Source of the DNA: Anaerolineae bacterium
GTDB taxonomy: Bacteria; Chloroflexota; Anaerolineae; Aggregatilineales; Aggregatilineaceae
Direction of reading: 5' to 3'
Assembly: GCA_016926875.1 (NCBI GenBank)
Contig: JAFGNU010000069.1
Span: 1 to 64,000 of the forward strand
Length of the DNA: 64,000 nt
Below the pieces are notes generated by a model, which did not search any database, was not told the DNA's origin, and saw only the letters and a program-made list of their open reading frames with translations. Below, in pieces: positions 16,559-26,148 of the stretch (position 1 is its first letter; the number at the start of each line of letters is the position of its first letter). Both the position numbers and the translations under genes were made by a program.

Positions 16559-17542
16559 TTAAAAAGCATAACGCTCCGGGTCGAACAGGTCCAGGTGATC
16601 CGCGATCCAGTCGATAGTTTTTTGCAAGCCCTCTTCGAGCGATACCTGCGGCTCCCAGCCCATCAGGTCTTTGGCCTGCCGGTTGTTGGCGCGCAGGCGG
16701 GTTACTTCGCTTTTCTGCGGGCGAAGACGCCGGGCATCAGCAACCAGTTCAACATCCCGCCCGGTGAGTTGAATCGCCAGCCGCGCCAGGTCGCCAATGG
16801 TGATCGACCGCCCGGTGCCCAGGTTGGTAGGCTGCCCGATGATCGCGTCGTTCTCTGCTGCCAGCAAAAAGCCGCGCACCGTGTCGGAGGCGTAGGTCAG
16901 GTCGCGGGTGGGATGCAGCGCGCCCAGCTTGACCACGTTGCGGGTGAGTGCCTGCGAAATAATGGTCGGGATCACGGCGCGAGCGCTCTGGCGCGGGCCA
17001 AAGGTGTTAAACGGGCGAATGATGCGCACCGGCATATCATAGGACGTGTAGAAGCTCATCGCCATCGCGTCGGCGGCCACTTTCGACGCGGCATAGGGTG
17101 ACTGGGGATGCAGCGGGTGTTTCTCATCAATCGGTTCGTACTGCGCCGTGCCGTAGACTTCGCTGGTAGACGTGATCATGACATGCGGCGCGTTTTGATC
17201 GCGGGCTGCCGTCAGGATGTTGAGCGTCCCGGTCACGTTCACGTCGAAGACCTCGCGCGGGTGCTGGTACGAATACGGGATCGTGATCACGGCGCCCAGG
17301 TGGTAAATCTGGTCCATGCCCCGCACTGCCTGCGCGACGGCTTCCGCATCTCGCAGATCGCCAAAGTAGACATCAACCGCGCTGCGTATCTCCGGCGGCA
17401 GCAACCCTAGATTACCCGCCCAGTGCGCCGAGTTGTAGCGCACAAAGGCCCGGACATGCGATCCCTGCCGGACCAGCATCTCAACCAGGTGGCTGCCGAT
17501 GAACCCGGCAGCGCCGGTGACCAGCGCTTTTTTTCCTGCCAT
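16559..17542 (-). CDS. NAD-dependent nucleotide-sugar 4,6-dehydratase-like SDR (LegB-like)
   Basis: A 327-residue extended short-chain dehydrogenase. The NAD motif GAAGFIGSHLVE, the TSTSEVYG strand, the catalytic YAASK pair and RPFNTFGPRQ are all present. The stretch HVRAFVRYNS after the first helix is characteristic of UDP-GlcNAc 4,6-dehydratases of the LegB type, which give 4-keto-6-deoxy sugars. ATG 17542 is chosen since AAGGA lies 9 bases upstream and GKKALVTG follows. With the DegT aminotransferase upstream it could make a 4-amino-4,6-dideoxy sugar (inference). An epimerase activity remains possible. Confidence 0.85.
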   Translation of the reverse strand: MAGKKALVTGAAGFIGSHLVEMLVRQGSHVRAFVRYNSAHWAGNLGLLPPEIRSAVDVYFGDLRDAEAVAQAVRGMDQIYHLGAVITIPYSYQHPREVFDVNVTGTLNILTAARDQNAPHVMITSTSEVYGTAQYEPIDEKHPLHPQSPYAASKVAADAMAMSFYTSYDMPVRIIRPFNTFGPRQSARAVIPTIISQALTRNVVKLGALHPTRDLTYASDTVRGFLLAAENDAIIGQPTNLGTGRSITIGDLARLAIQLTGRDVELVADARRLRPQKSEVTRLRANNRQAKDLMGWEPQVSLEEGLQKTIDWIADHLDLFDPERYAF

Positions 17543-17573
17543 ACGTGTGAGTCCTTCTATCAATTGGTGTGCG

Positions 17574-18425
17574 TCACCGGCTCAGGCGGTGTTTTATGTT
17601 CATCGCGGCCCGCGTGGGCAGCACCAACGCCGCCAACAGCACGGCTGCCGGGCGTCCGAAGTGTTTGCGCGTGTAGCTGATCAGGTCATTAAAGTAAACC
17701 TGCGTTGCCAAGCGCTGCACCTGGCTGACGCTGGCGTGTTCGTCATGGATGATGGTTGCCCCGGCGACATAGTGGATCGCGTGCCCGGCCCGGATGATCC
17801 GCAGGCAAATGTCGTCTTCGGTGAAGTACAGCTTAAGCTGCTCGTCGAAGTAATCGATCTGCTCCAGGATCGGGCGGCGGACCATCAGGTTTGAGTCCGG
17901 TGCTACCTCAACGGCGCGGTTCGATGCGCGGTCCCAGTCCGCGTACCACATGACCTGCCGCCGCCGGTCGCGCCAGGGTTTCAGGATCAGCCCCAGGAAC
18001 GTATACCCCAGCAGCAGGTCCGTATAGCTGGCAAAGCGCGAGCAGTTACGCTGTAAGGTGCCGTCACTGAAGAACATCCGCGACGTGATCGCGCCCGCTG
18101 CGGGGTGCGCATCCAGGTAAGCGATCATCGTTTGCAGCGCGCCGGATTGGATCACCGTGTCCGGGTTGAGGATCAGCACGTACTCGCCCTGCGCCTGCCG
18201 CATACCCAGGTTGTTCCCGCCTGTGAACCACAGGTTCGCCCCGGACTCGATCAGCGTGACGGACGGGTAGCGCTCGCGGACCATGTCGGCGCTGCCATCG
18301 TGTGACGCATTGTCCACCACGATGATCTCGTGCGCTATATCGCCGGTGGTATCCAGCAAAGATTGCAGGGCGCGGGCCAACTCATCGCGGGTGTTGTAAT
18401 TGCAGATGACGGTCGTCAGCTTCAT
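17574..18425 (-). CDS. GT2 family glycosyltransferase (rhamnosyltransferase-like)
   Basis: A 283-residue GT-A enzyme. It has the opening strand TTVICNYNTRDEL, IIVVDNASHDGS, FTGGNNLGMRQA, the metal-binding DxD equivalent in LILNPDTVI, and the base region FDEQLKLYFTEDDICLR. The NNLG/NPD pattern is typical of dTDP-rhamnosyl or related transferases. The C-terminal 40 residues hold a hydrophobic segment (PAAVLLAALVLPTRAAM) that may anchor it to the membrane. The start is ambiguous: ATG 18425, or GTG 18431, whose GTGA overlaps the stop of the aminotransferase gene. Either way translation is coupled. Confidence 0.88.
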   Translation of the reverse strand: MKLTTVICNYNTRDELARALQSLLDTTGDIAHEIIVVDNASHDGSADMVRERYPSVTLIESGANLWFTGGNNLGMRQAQGEYVLILNPDTVIQSGALQTMIAYLDAHPAAGAITSRMFFSDGTLQRNCSRFASYTDLLLGYTFLGLILKPWRDRRRQVMWYADWDRASNRAVEVAPDSNLMVRRPILEQIDYFDEQLKLYFTEDDICLRIIRAGHAIHYVAGATIIHDEHASVSQVQRLATQVYFNDLISYTRKHFGRPAAVLLAALVLPTRAAMNIKHRLSR

Positions 18426-18427
18426 GC

Positions 18428-19537
18428 TCACCCGCCCCGGTAAAACGCGCGCACGTTGTCGATCACCGTCTCCAACTGGTCGCTGGTCAGCAAGGGGTAG
18501 ATCGGCAGCGTGATCAAGCGCTGCCAGACAGCCTCGGTGACCGGTACGTCGGCGGGATAGTCACGGTACAGCTTGAACAGGTGATTCGGGTAGTAGTGCA
18601 CGCTGGTGCCGATGCCCCGCTCCCGCAGGAAATCCATCAGGTCGTCGCGGCGGTCGGTTTTGAGCACGTAGATCAGGTAGGTAGTAGTCACGTCGTCATA
18701 CACTACCGGTAGATCAGCCGGCAGGTCGGCAAACGCGGTGTTGTAAGCCTCCCAAATCCGGCGGCGGGCCTGGTTGTGGTACTCAGCTTTGCGGAGCTGC
18801 ACCAGCCCAATCGCGGCGGCAATGTCGCTGAGGTGATACTTGTAACCCAGTTCATCGACATCATACTGCCATGAGTACGACTTGCCGCGTGCGCGCTCCC
18901 ACGTGCTCTTCGAGATACCGCACCAGCGCAGGCGCATCGCCCGGTCGTATTCGTCCTTGTGTTTGACCACCAGCGCGCCGCCCTCGCCCATCGTCACGTT
19001 TTTGACCGCGTGAAAGCTGAAGCAGCCCGCGTCCCCGAACGTGCCGACTGGCTGCCCGTGATAGGTAGACCCGGCGGCGTGGGCGCAGTCCTCGATCAGT
19101 TTCAAGTTATGCTCGCGGGCAATGTCCACCAGTGCGTCCATCTCGCACGGGTGCCCGGCGTAATGTACAACCATGATCGCGCGCGTGCGCGGCGTGATCT
19201 TGTGCCGCACGTCGTCCGGATCGATGTTCAGCGTGTCGGGCTGCACGTCTGCAAAAACGGGCGTTGCATTGTTGTACAGGATCGCGTGATTGGTCGAGAC
19301 AAACGTCAGCGAGGGTGTGATCACCTCGCCGCCGGTGATGTCCAGCACCTTGAGCGCCATGTCCAGCGCGGACGAGCACGAATTCATGCCGACCACGTAT
19401 TCTACGCCGATGAACTGCCCAAACGTTTTTTCAAACTCGGCGGTCTTAGGTCCCAGCCCGATCCAACCGGTATCGAGGCATTCTTTGATCGCCGCCAACT
19501 CTTCATCACCTACCGCAGGTCGAAAAACCGGGATCAT
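18428..19537 (-). CDS. DegT/DnrJ/EryC1/StrS-family sugar aminotransferase
   Basis: A 369-residue PLP-dependent enzyme that transfers an amino group from glutamate to a keto group on a nucleotide sugar. Visible: the N-terminal arm IPVFRPAVGDEE, NSCSSALDMAL, the ring-stacking EDCAHAAGS, the Schiff-base Lys179 in FHAVKNVTMGEGG, and the C-terminal SVHYYPNHLFKLY. ATG 19537 is chosen because the arm motif begins there. Next to a 4,6-dehydratase-like SDR it could make a 4-amino sugar; alternatively, with the distant Gfo/Idh and acetyltransferase genes at 44.8-46.5 kb, a 3-amino uronic acid. It is the first gene of the minus-strand operon. Confidence 0.92.
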   Translation of the reverse strand: MIPVFRPAVGDEELAAIKECLDTGWIGLGPKTAEFEKTFGQFIGVEYVVGMNSCSSALDMALKVLDITGGEVITPSLTFVSTNHAILYNNATPVFADVQPDTLNIDPDDVRHKITPRTRAIMVVHYAGHPCEMDALVDIAREHNLKLIEDCAHAAGSTYHGQPVGTFGDAGCFSFHAVKNVTMGEGGALVVKHKDEYDRAMRLRWCGISKSTWERARGKSYSWQYDVDELGYKYHLSDIAAAIGLVQLRKAEYHNQARRRIWEAYNTAFADLPADLPVVYDDVTTTYLIYVLKTDRRDDLMDFLRERGIGTSVHYYPNHLFKLYRDYPADVPVTEAVWQRLITLPIYPLLTSDQLETVIDNVRAFYRGG

Positions 19538-19707
19538 TGCGTAATAAACCCTCAGCAAGTTAAACAAACCGGAAACGGCGCGAGTATAGCGCAAAACCGC
19601 CGGTGTGTTAAATGCCGTTTACCGGGTGCTCTCCTGATACGGCTCAATCGGAGTAAACTTGTTGTTGTGTTTGTGTTGTACATACCGCCGAAATTTACGC
19701 TCTTTAC

Positions 19708-19736
19708 TTGCGCCTAAAAAACTGAGATGATATGAT
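19708..19736 (+). promoter_or_regulatory. Putative promoter of the plus-strand polysaccharide operon
   Basis: TTGCGC (19708-19713) and TATGAT (19731-19736, five of six) are separated by 17 bases. Transcription would begin near 19743, leaving a leader of about 170 bases that includes the palindrome at 19844-19860. Confidence 0.45.
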
Positions 19737-19843
19737 GCAGTTAATCAAACCATGAAGGAACCTGCGGGTTAGGGCTGTTATTGCCCTATTTGGTTTCGGG
19801 ACGCCTGTTTCATCTACCAACTATCGACGGTCAGGGAAAAAAC

Positions 19844-19860
19844 GATAACCCTGGGTTATC
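19844..19860. promoter_or_regulatory. Perfect palindrome in the operon leader
   Basis: GATAACCCTGGGTTATC is a perfect 8-bp inverted repeat around a single base, about 50 bases upstream of the fusion gene's ATG. It could be an operator or a short RNA hairpin; no T-run follows. Confidence 0.55.
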
Positions 19861-19912
19861 TATAAACCTACTGCCCATTATCACCCTTCTTAACTAACGG
19901 GATGGTTTAGCT

Positions 19913-22900
19913 ATGAATTTCTTAGCTTATACCCAAATTCTATGGAGACGGAAGTGGGTTATCTTCCTCACAGCACTGGTAACGGTGGCTGTGGCTGCCG
20001 TTGGCAGCACGCTGGCGACACCCACTTACACAGCAACAGCTACGCTGCGGATTCTAACGTCCAGTTCCGGGATTGGCGCATACCAGGACTACGATGTCCA
20101 GTACGCCGAACGGCTGATGCGTACGTATGCTGAGATCGCAACCAGCGCCCCGGTCCTTGACGAGTTGAAGCAGACGCTCGATCTGGATTATACGCCTGAT
20201 GTACAAACGGAAGCCCTGGCATCGACCGAGTTGATGTCGATCACCGCGCAGGATGAAAACGCGGTCCGCGCAGCGCAGATCGCCAATACACTGTCTGAGA
20301 TTCTGATTGGGCGCAGTCAGAGTTTGTATACCGGGGATGCCCAGGAAACGACGGCGAGCTTGATCGCGCGCCTGGACCAGATTGAGCAGGAACTCAACGA
20401 TGCGCAGCTCCAGTATGAAAGTCTGTTGGACGAGCTGCCAGAGGGCGATGAGCGCATAGCGGCTCTCAGCCGATCTATCGAGATGCGAGAGCAGGTATAT
20501 GCCGCCCTGTTAACCCAGTACGAAGAAATTCGCACGGCAGATGCCATGCGCGCCAACGCGGTGTCGCTGATCGAACCGGCCAGCCCGCCCAAATCACCGT
20601 CCAGTCCTAACAAGCCGCTGAATATTGTGCTGGGGGCGCTGGTTGGATTGGCAGGCGGGACGGCGCTGGCGTTTCTCTTTGAAAACATGGATACCCGGTT
20701 GTACACGGTGGAGCAGATATGTGAAACGGCAGGACTGCCTGTCCTGGGACGTATTCCCAGCGCTAGGAGAACGTCAAGACCGGTGCTTTATGCCGATGGA
20801 TCGCTACAGGCCGAAGCTTTCCGGCGCCTGCGTACCAACCTCATCTCACACTCACGCGCTGACCCGCTGCACAAGCTGCTAATCGCCAGCGCCCTGCCCG
20901 GTGAAGGCAAATCGACTGTTGCCGCCAATCTTGCTGTGGCGATGGCGCAGACCGGCCAACGAGTAGTCGTGGTTGATGCCGACCTGCGGCGCCCGGTCCT
21001 GCATACCGTTTTTGATCTGCCCAACGAAACAGGGGTGAGCCTTGTTTTGCAGGGAGAAGCAGATTTATCGGACGCGGTGCAGGACAGCGGTATTCTCGAC
21101 GTGCACGTGCTATCCAGCGGCCCGCCGCTTCCTAACCCGGTAGAGATGCTCGATTCTGACGAGATGGCATCGCTGCTGGATCACCTGGCGGAGCAGTATG
21201 ATGTAGTACTGGTTGATACGCCCGCCTTTCTGCCAGTAACAGATGCAGCAGTGCTCGTGCCCAATGTGGATGGCGTGATGCTGGTTGCCGGGCGTACGCA
21301 GGCACGGAAGGAAACGGTGTCGGCGGCCAGTGACCAGTTGGATGATCTCGGCGCCAGGATGATAGGGCTGGTCGTGACCCGGAGCGATCACCACAGCGGC
21401 TACTACCACCACTACCACCCTGAGGACAAAGACAGCCGTGTAGCCAGAGCCAGATCGGACACTCCCGGCGCACTGCTGTCCCAGGCGCGCGCGGCGGTCC
21501 AGATGCCTCAGTTCTCACTCCGGAGGTGGGTTCGAGGCTTGAGTTTTTCCGGGGCGGCAGCGTGGCTTAAGCGCACAGCCCCGGCTGTTTTATCCGGGTG
21601 GGATGTGGCAGCAGTGATAGTACTGCTAGGTTGGATTTTAGCCTACGCTCATCTCCAGCAAGCCTACCAAAACTTCGTGGGGACCGATGCTGTCATCCAT
21701 TACTTCCCCGCCGCCCAGGCTGTACTGGATGGCGAGGGTTACAGGGCGTTTGAGGCTGATGTGCATCGCGGTCCCGGCTACCCGCTCATGCTGGCAGCAG
21801 CGTCGCACCTGCTGGATATTGAACTGTTCGCGGCCAGCGAGGTTGTCGGCGGGATCAACGCGGCGCTGTTTCTGCTGTTCACTTACCTGCTGATCCGTCG
21901 AGTCTTCAACGCGCCCACGGCGCTGGCAGGTGTGCTGGTGATCGTGGCAACCAATATGTTTGTCTGGAATGCCAATACGAGCAACACGGATGTGCCGTTT
22001 GCATGGCTGGCTGTGGCGTCTGTTTATTTTTTAATGCGCTGCGACCGGCCGGGCTATGTGGGTGCTGTATCGTCTGGTATCCTGGCCGGGTTGGCGCTGA
22101 TCGTGCGTTGGACCGGGTTAATCCTGCCGGTGTGCGGGCTGATCTGGATCGCGCTCGTTTCGGCACGAGCGCTCGATCTGCGCGGCAAGGCGCGGATCGT
22201 GGTTGTCTACCTGCTGGCATTCCTGGCAGCCTGCGGCCCCTGGTTGTACGCCAACTACCTGCTGCACGACAATCCGCTGTACAACCGCAATGCCACGAAT
22301 CTCGACCCGGAGATTTTCTCTAAACGCAGCGATAGTTTCGCCGATACAGTGATCGATTCGTTCAACGATAATCCACAGGATTTTGTCCGCAACGTATTTA
22401 ACAGACTGGTTACGGACTTCCCCGATACCATTCAGGGCTTCAACGATTACCCGCACCCTGGCGGCTGGGTGATGGCTGGCTTGTGCTGGGTGTTGATCCT
22501 GGTTGGGGGTGCGCTGCTGCTGATACGAATCAACCGGGTGCAAATCGGGTTTCTGCTGATTTCCGCTATCTGGTGGGGACCGATCGCGCTGACGCACTAC
22601 GAAGCGCGCTACTATATCCCCTTGCTGCCGCTCCTGGCAGCGCTGGGTGTGTACATTGTCACCGGAGACGTTTTGCCGGACATTAAGCTGAACCTTGGTG
22701 AGCGGAAGATCAGCTTATCGCGGGGGCACCTGCTGGACCGGCTGGCGGGATCGCGCCTGCCCGGCTGGCTGGCGGCGAATCCATCCGGCGCTGGCCTGAC
22801 CGGCGTGGTCGCTGCGTGCGTATTGGTATTTGCTGTCTCTTCAGCGTTGGATCGTGCCCAAAACAGCTTTGAGTGGACCGCCGAGCGTGACGAATTTTAT

Positions 22901-24556
22901 CACGAGCTGACCGGGGCTGTGCGCGAGCTGCCGGATGTTGAACACCTGCGCCCGATCGGGGTGCGGCAGTGGTCGCAAGCACAGTACTGGCTGCCTACTG
23001 AAGCAGGTGCTCCGACAGCGCTGCTGCCCAGGGAACAGAATATCGAGGCGGTTTTGCCGAATTTCTCATACGTGTTGTATGACCAGATCAATCCCGAAGA
23101 CAGCCTTGTAGATTGGTGGGATAATCCAGGGTTGGCGGCGCTGATGAATCCCCTGCGCGCGCCTGCCTCCCTGGAAATAGCCTATTTCAAGCCAACAGCC
23201 TACCGTGCCGTCCTGTACCGCGTGCTGGATGAGAACGTGGTCGCGAACATCGAAGCAATCACTACCACGTCTGCCGAACCGGAGGGCGCAGAAGCGCTGG
23301 TTATGGACAGAGACATTCAGACGTGGTGGTCCTCACGGCTGCGCAACGCGCCGAATGCCGACGAGTCGATCGTGTTTGACCTGGGCCGCCGGACGACCGT
23401 GAACCGCGTCTGGCTGCTGCCGCGTCCCGACGGCGCAGAATACCCCCTTGGTTTGCATATTGACGTTAGCGTCGACGGTGTGACATGGGAAGCTGTCGCG
23501 CGTGTCTGGGGCATCCCGACCCCACTGTGGCAAAGCCCGCAGGTATACACGTTCGACGACATCGAGGCGCGGTTTGTGCGGATCACGTCGCTTGAGCTGC
23601 CCTACAGCCCGGATCAAGACGGCTATGTGATGAGCTTTGCGGAAGCACGAATTAGCCGGGCGGTTGAGCAGTCGCCAGTCTACCCCGTCTTTGCTATCGA
23701 GCCTGCTGACGTGTATGTTGATGCGCTGGACAATGAACTGGTCGCCCGGATCGAGAACCAGGGCACTACACCGGGACAGATTGATGTGGCGTTTTACGAG
23801 GGCTGGTCGGCAGACAGTGCCGTGCTTCTGGCGACGGTCGAGTCGGAAGTAATTGGACCAGGCGAGACAGGCTTCGCGCGCCTGCCGTCTGACCGGTGGA
23901 GCATGCCCGACCCCGGCCAATGCCGACCGATCTGGGTCACATTGGAGCCGCCGTCCTATGCAAACCTGACACTGCGAACCTATGGTGTTACACTGCCGGA
24001 GCCGCAGCGCGTGTTTGCGGACCAGGTCTGTACACCTGAAGAAGTTGTAGTAGATGATTTTAGTTACCCAGACTCGCCGCTGGATCATAGCTGGCGCGTG
24101 CCGGAGGATCAGGTAGCCACCGGCGAGGTATTCACAACCTATGACTCGGAGATGGACCGGCGGGTGATGCAGATCAGCAGCGACGCAGAGGAAGGGTACA
24201 TGCTGTACAGCCATGCGGTTGAGTCGCAGACCTGGCAGGAACTGGCGCTGTGGATCAAATCGACCACCCGGTTTATCGTGTATGTGCGCGTGCGCGACAC
24301 GGATGGCGATTTTTACTATCTCCAGTATATGCCCTTTGCCCGTGAATCGTATGCTGACGAATACCCTGACGGCAATTACATCTACTATGCGTTAGGATCG
24401 CGCTTTGCCGATGGACGCTGGCACCGCATCCACCGCGATATTTACAAAGACTTTTACGTCAAAACAGGACTGGAAGTGGACCAAATCCAAGGTATATTCA
24501 TTCGGGCGTATGGTGATGTCCGGGTGACCGATCTCAGCCTGGCAATGCGCAGGTAA
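19913..24556 (+). CDS. Wzz / BY-kinase / GT39-like glycosyltransferase / discoidin-like fusion protein
   Basis: A single 1547-codon frame. Residues 1-260: a Wzz-type chain-length domain with membrane helices at about 14-34 and 237-257 and a coiled extracytoplasmic part. Residues 290-500: a bacterial tyrosine kinase with Walker A near 326-335 (PGEGKST), Walker A' VVVVDADLRRP at about 351-361, Walker B DVVLVDTP near 430, and a short Tyr/His tail (GYYHHYH, about 495-501). Residues 563-980: about 11 membrane helices of a GT39/ArnT-like transferase, with TDAVIHYFPAAQ in the first outer loop. Residues 1130-1245: an F5/8 type C-like beta-sandwich. Residues 1370-1547: another beta-sandwich. An odd helix count places the C-terminal domains outside. 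It would couple chain-length control and phosphorylation to addition of a lipid-linked sugar. It leads the operon. Confidence 0.88.
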   Translation: MNFLAYTQILWRRKWVIFLTALVTVAVAAVGSTLATPTYTATATLRILTSSSGIGAYQDYDVQYAERLMRTYAEIATSAPVLDELKQTLDLDYTPDVQTEALASTELMSITAQDENAVRAAQIANTLSEILIGRSQSLYTGDAQETTASLIARLDQIEQELNDAQLQYESLLDELPEGDERIAALSRSIEMREQVYAALLTQYEEIRTADAMRANAVSLIEPASPPKSPSSPNKPLNIVLGALVGLAGGTALAFLFENMDTRLYTVEQICETAGLPVLGRIPSARRTSRPVLYADGSLQAEAFRRLRTNLISHSRADPLHKLLIASALPGEGKSTVAANLAVAMAQTGQRVVVVDADLRRPVLHTVFDLPNETGVSLVLQGEADLSDAVQDSGILDVHVLSSGPPLPNPVEMLDSDEMASLLDHLAEQYDVVLVDTPAFLPVTDAAVLVPNVDGVMLVAGRTQARKETVSAASDQLDDLGARMIGLVVTRSDHHSGYYHHYHPEDKDSRVARARSDTPGALLSQARAAVQMPQFSLRRWVRGLSFSGAAAWLKRTAPAVLSGWDVAAVIVLLGWILAYAHLQQAYQNFVGTDAVIHYFPAAQAVLDGEGYRAFEADVHRGPGYPLMLAAASHLLDIELFAASEVVGGINAALFLLFTYLLIRRVFNAPTALAGVLVIVATNMFVWNANTSNTDVPFAWLAVASVYFLMRCDRPGYVGAVSSGILAGLALIVRWTGLILPVCGLIWIALVSARALDLRGKARIVVVYLLAFLAACGPWLYANYLLHDNPLYNRNATNLDPEIFSKRSDSFADTVIDSFNDNPQDFVRNVFNRLVTDFPDTIQGFNDYPHPGGWVMAGLCWVLILVGGALLLIRINRVQIGFLLISAIWWGPIALTHYEARYYIPLLPLLAALGVYIVTGDVLPDIKLNLGERKISLSRGHLLDRLAGSRLPGWLAANPSGAGLTGVVAACVLVFAVSSALDRAQNSFEWTAERDEFYHELTGAVRELPDVEHLRPIGVRQWSQAQYWLPTEAGAPTALLPREQNIEAVLPNFSYVLYDQINPEDSLVDWWDNPGLAALMNPLRAPASLEIAYFKPTAYRAVLYRVLDENVVANIEAITTTSAEPEGAEALVMDRDIQTWWSSRLRNAPNADESIVFDLGRRTTVNRVWLLPRPDGAEYPLGLHIDVSVDGVTWEAVARVWGIPTPLWQSPQVYTFDDIEARFVRITSLELPYSPDQDGYVMSFAEARISRAVEQSPVYPVFAIEPADVYVDALDNELVARIENQGTTPGQIDVAFYEGWSADSAVLLATVESEVIGPGETGFARLPSDRWSMPDPGQCRPIWVTLEPPSYANLTLRTYGVTLPEPQRVFADQVCTPEEVVVDDFSYPDSPLDHSWRVPEDQVATGEVFTTYDSEMDRRVMQISSDAEEGYMLYSHAVESQTWQELALWIKSTTRFIVYVRVRDTDGDFYYLQYMPFARESYADEYPDGNYIYYALGSRFADGRWHRIHRDIYKDFYVKTGLEVDQIQGIFIRAYGDVRVTDLSLAMRR

Positions 24557-24593
24557 GCCCGACTAGCAAAACCGGTTTTTGTAGGAGCATCAC

Positions 24594-26129
24594 ATGCTAT
24601 CCCAACGAGCGGGATTGTTTCCCAGCGTATACAACGGCTGGGTACAGTTAGCAGCAGCAGGCGGTGTTGGCCTGTTGTTGGGTGCTGCCTCTGTGGTGTT
24701 GTCGCCGCTGTGGGTCCTGCTAGCGCTGGCGGGCGGATTGATCGCGCTGGTGGCGCTCAAACGCCCGGAGCTGGCGCTGCTGGGTATCCTGGTTGCTACG
24801 TCGAGCATCATCTATGAGAATGAACTACCTCTGATCCCGATTGGAGTCGGCAGTCTGCACGTGCCTGATGCGATCCTGCTGGCTTTTTTAGGGCTGATAT
24901 TCGTACGTGCACTGGCGGAACCGGACTTTCGGATTATACACACACCGCTGGATACGCCGTTACTGGCGTTCTACGGCGTGACGCTGCTGTCCACGATCAT
25001 TGCGATCTTGCAGTCACGCCTGGAATTCACGCCCGCGCTGCGTACCATCCGGATCGTATCTTACTATCTGACGTTTTTTATCGTCACCAACCTGCTGCGC
25101 GACGAACGCCAGCTCAGCCTGCTGATCCGTGGCTTGATCATGCTGTCAATCGTCATCGCGGGGGCAATGGTCGCCCAGTTTGCGCTGGGTAAGTCCACGC
25201 CCATCATGCCGGGCCGTGTTGAGGAACTGGTCACGCAGGAAACCAGCTACGAGACGATCACCCGCATTCTGCCGCCGGGGCAGTCGCTGGTGCTGGTGGG
25301 ATTTGTCGTCACGACGGTCACACTGACGCTGGAGCGCGTCCGGGCGAGCAGTGTGATTCAGCTTGCACTGGTTGGGCTGTTAGGATTGGCGGTTGTGCTG
25401 ACATTCAACCGGAATTTTTGGGGAGTCGTGATCATCGCGTTGGCCCTGCTGGTCTGGCTGGCACGGAACCAGGATCGCCAGCGGTTGATGTCCTGGGGGA
25501 TGGTGATCGTATGCGCGCTGTTGGTGATCGGGCTGCTGCTCAGTCTCCATTCAGACTCGCAGACTAAAACACTGATCGATGCGTCCATCCAGCGTCTGAG
25601 CACGTTTACGGGTAGCCAGGTAACGGAAGACGAGAGCTTCCGCTGGCGGTATGTTGAGTACGACTACGCGATTCCGCAGATTACGGCACACCCGCTAATC
25701 GGGCTGGGCGCAGGGGCCAGGTATCGACCGCTGGATCGCAGGCTCGACCGCCCGGCACGAGATGACATCCCGGAGTTTGATGGTAGAGACTACGTGCACA
25801 ACGGGCACCTGTGGATTATGCTGCAATCCGGGCTGCTGGGCTACGGTTGCCTGGTGTGGTTGTCAGTGGTGTTTATCAGACGCGGGCTAAGGTATTGGCG
25901 TCAGGTATCTCATCGAGGGCTGCGGGGTGTGGTGTTAGCCTTCACGCTGGTGTACCTGGGCGTGTTGGTTGGCTGTATCGTCTCGCCTATGTTTATGCAG
26001 TGGTTCTGGACACCTGTATTTGGCCTGATGATGGGCGTTAACGAAACGGTGATCCGTCTGTTCGTACCGTACCCCGATCCGGCAGGCGCCAACGTAGCAA
26101 CGCGCCCGGCTCTCGGTTCAGCGGTTTGA
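24594..26129 (+). CDS. O-antigen polymerase/ligase-like membrane protein (Wzy/WaaL type)
   Basis: A 511-residue integral membrane protein with about 12 hydrophobic segments and a large outer loop (about 185-300 and 370-410). The region YVHNGHLWIMLQSGLLGYG near residue 400 matches the conserved H-N-x-x-L signature of the Wzy_C/WaaL family. It would polymerise repeat units or ligate the glycan to an acceptor on the outer face of the membrane. In a monoderm host polymerisation is more likely than ligation to lipid A. AGGAG lies 7 bases before the ATG. It follows the chain-length fusion gene and precedes the flippase, the classical order for one machine. Confidence 0.85.
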   Translation: MLSQRAGLFPSVYNGWVQLAAAGGVGLLLGAASVVLSPLWVLLALAGGLIALVALKRPELALLGILVATSSIIYENELPLIPIGVGSLHVPDAILLAFLGLIFVRALAEPDFRIIHTPLDTPLLAFYGVTLLSTIIAILQSRLEFTPALRTIRIVSYYLTFFIVTNLLRDERQLSLLIRGLIMLSIVIAGAMVAQFALGKSTPIMPGRVEELVTQETSYETITRILPPGQSLVLVGFVVTTVTLTLERVRASSVIQLALVGLLGLAVVLTFNRNFWGVVIIALALLVWLARNQDRQRLMSWGMVIVCALLVIGLLLSLHSDSQTKTLIDASIQRLSTFTGSQVTEDESFRWRYVEYDYAIPQITAHPLIGLGAGARYRPLDRRLDRPARDDIPEFDGRDYVHNGHLWIMLQSGLLGYGCLVWLSVVFIRRGLRYWRQVSHRGLRGVVLAFTLVYLGVLVGCIVSPMFMQWFWTPVFGLMMGVNETVIRLFVPYPDPAGANVATRPALGSAV

Positions 26130-26148
26130 TTTTGTTGAGGGGGACACC

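Larger units (their letters stand above)
19538..19912. other. Divergent control region of the polysaccharide locus
   Basis: A 375-bp gap separates the minus-strand block from the plus-strand fusion gene. It holds a plausible plus-strand promoter, a leader of about 170 bases with a small hairpin (AGGGC/GCCCT near 19775-19791), and a perfect 17-bp palindrome. The minus-strand promoter was not identified. Confidence 0.55.

Noticed and set aside
15644-17101. A 485-codon plus-strand frame
   Set aside because: It lies antisense to two clear genes (GT4 and SDR) and its protein has no recognisable motif. Long antisense frames are common in such DNA.
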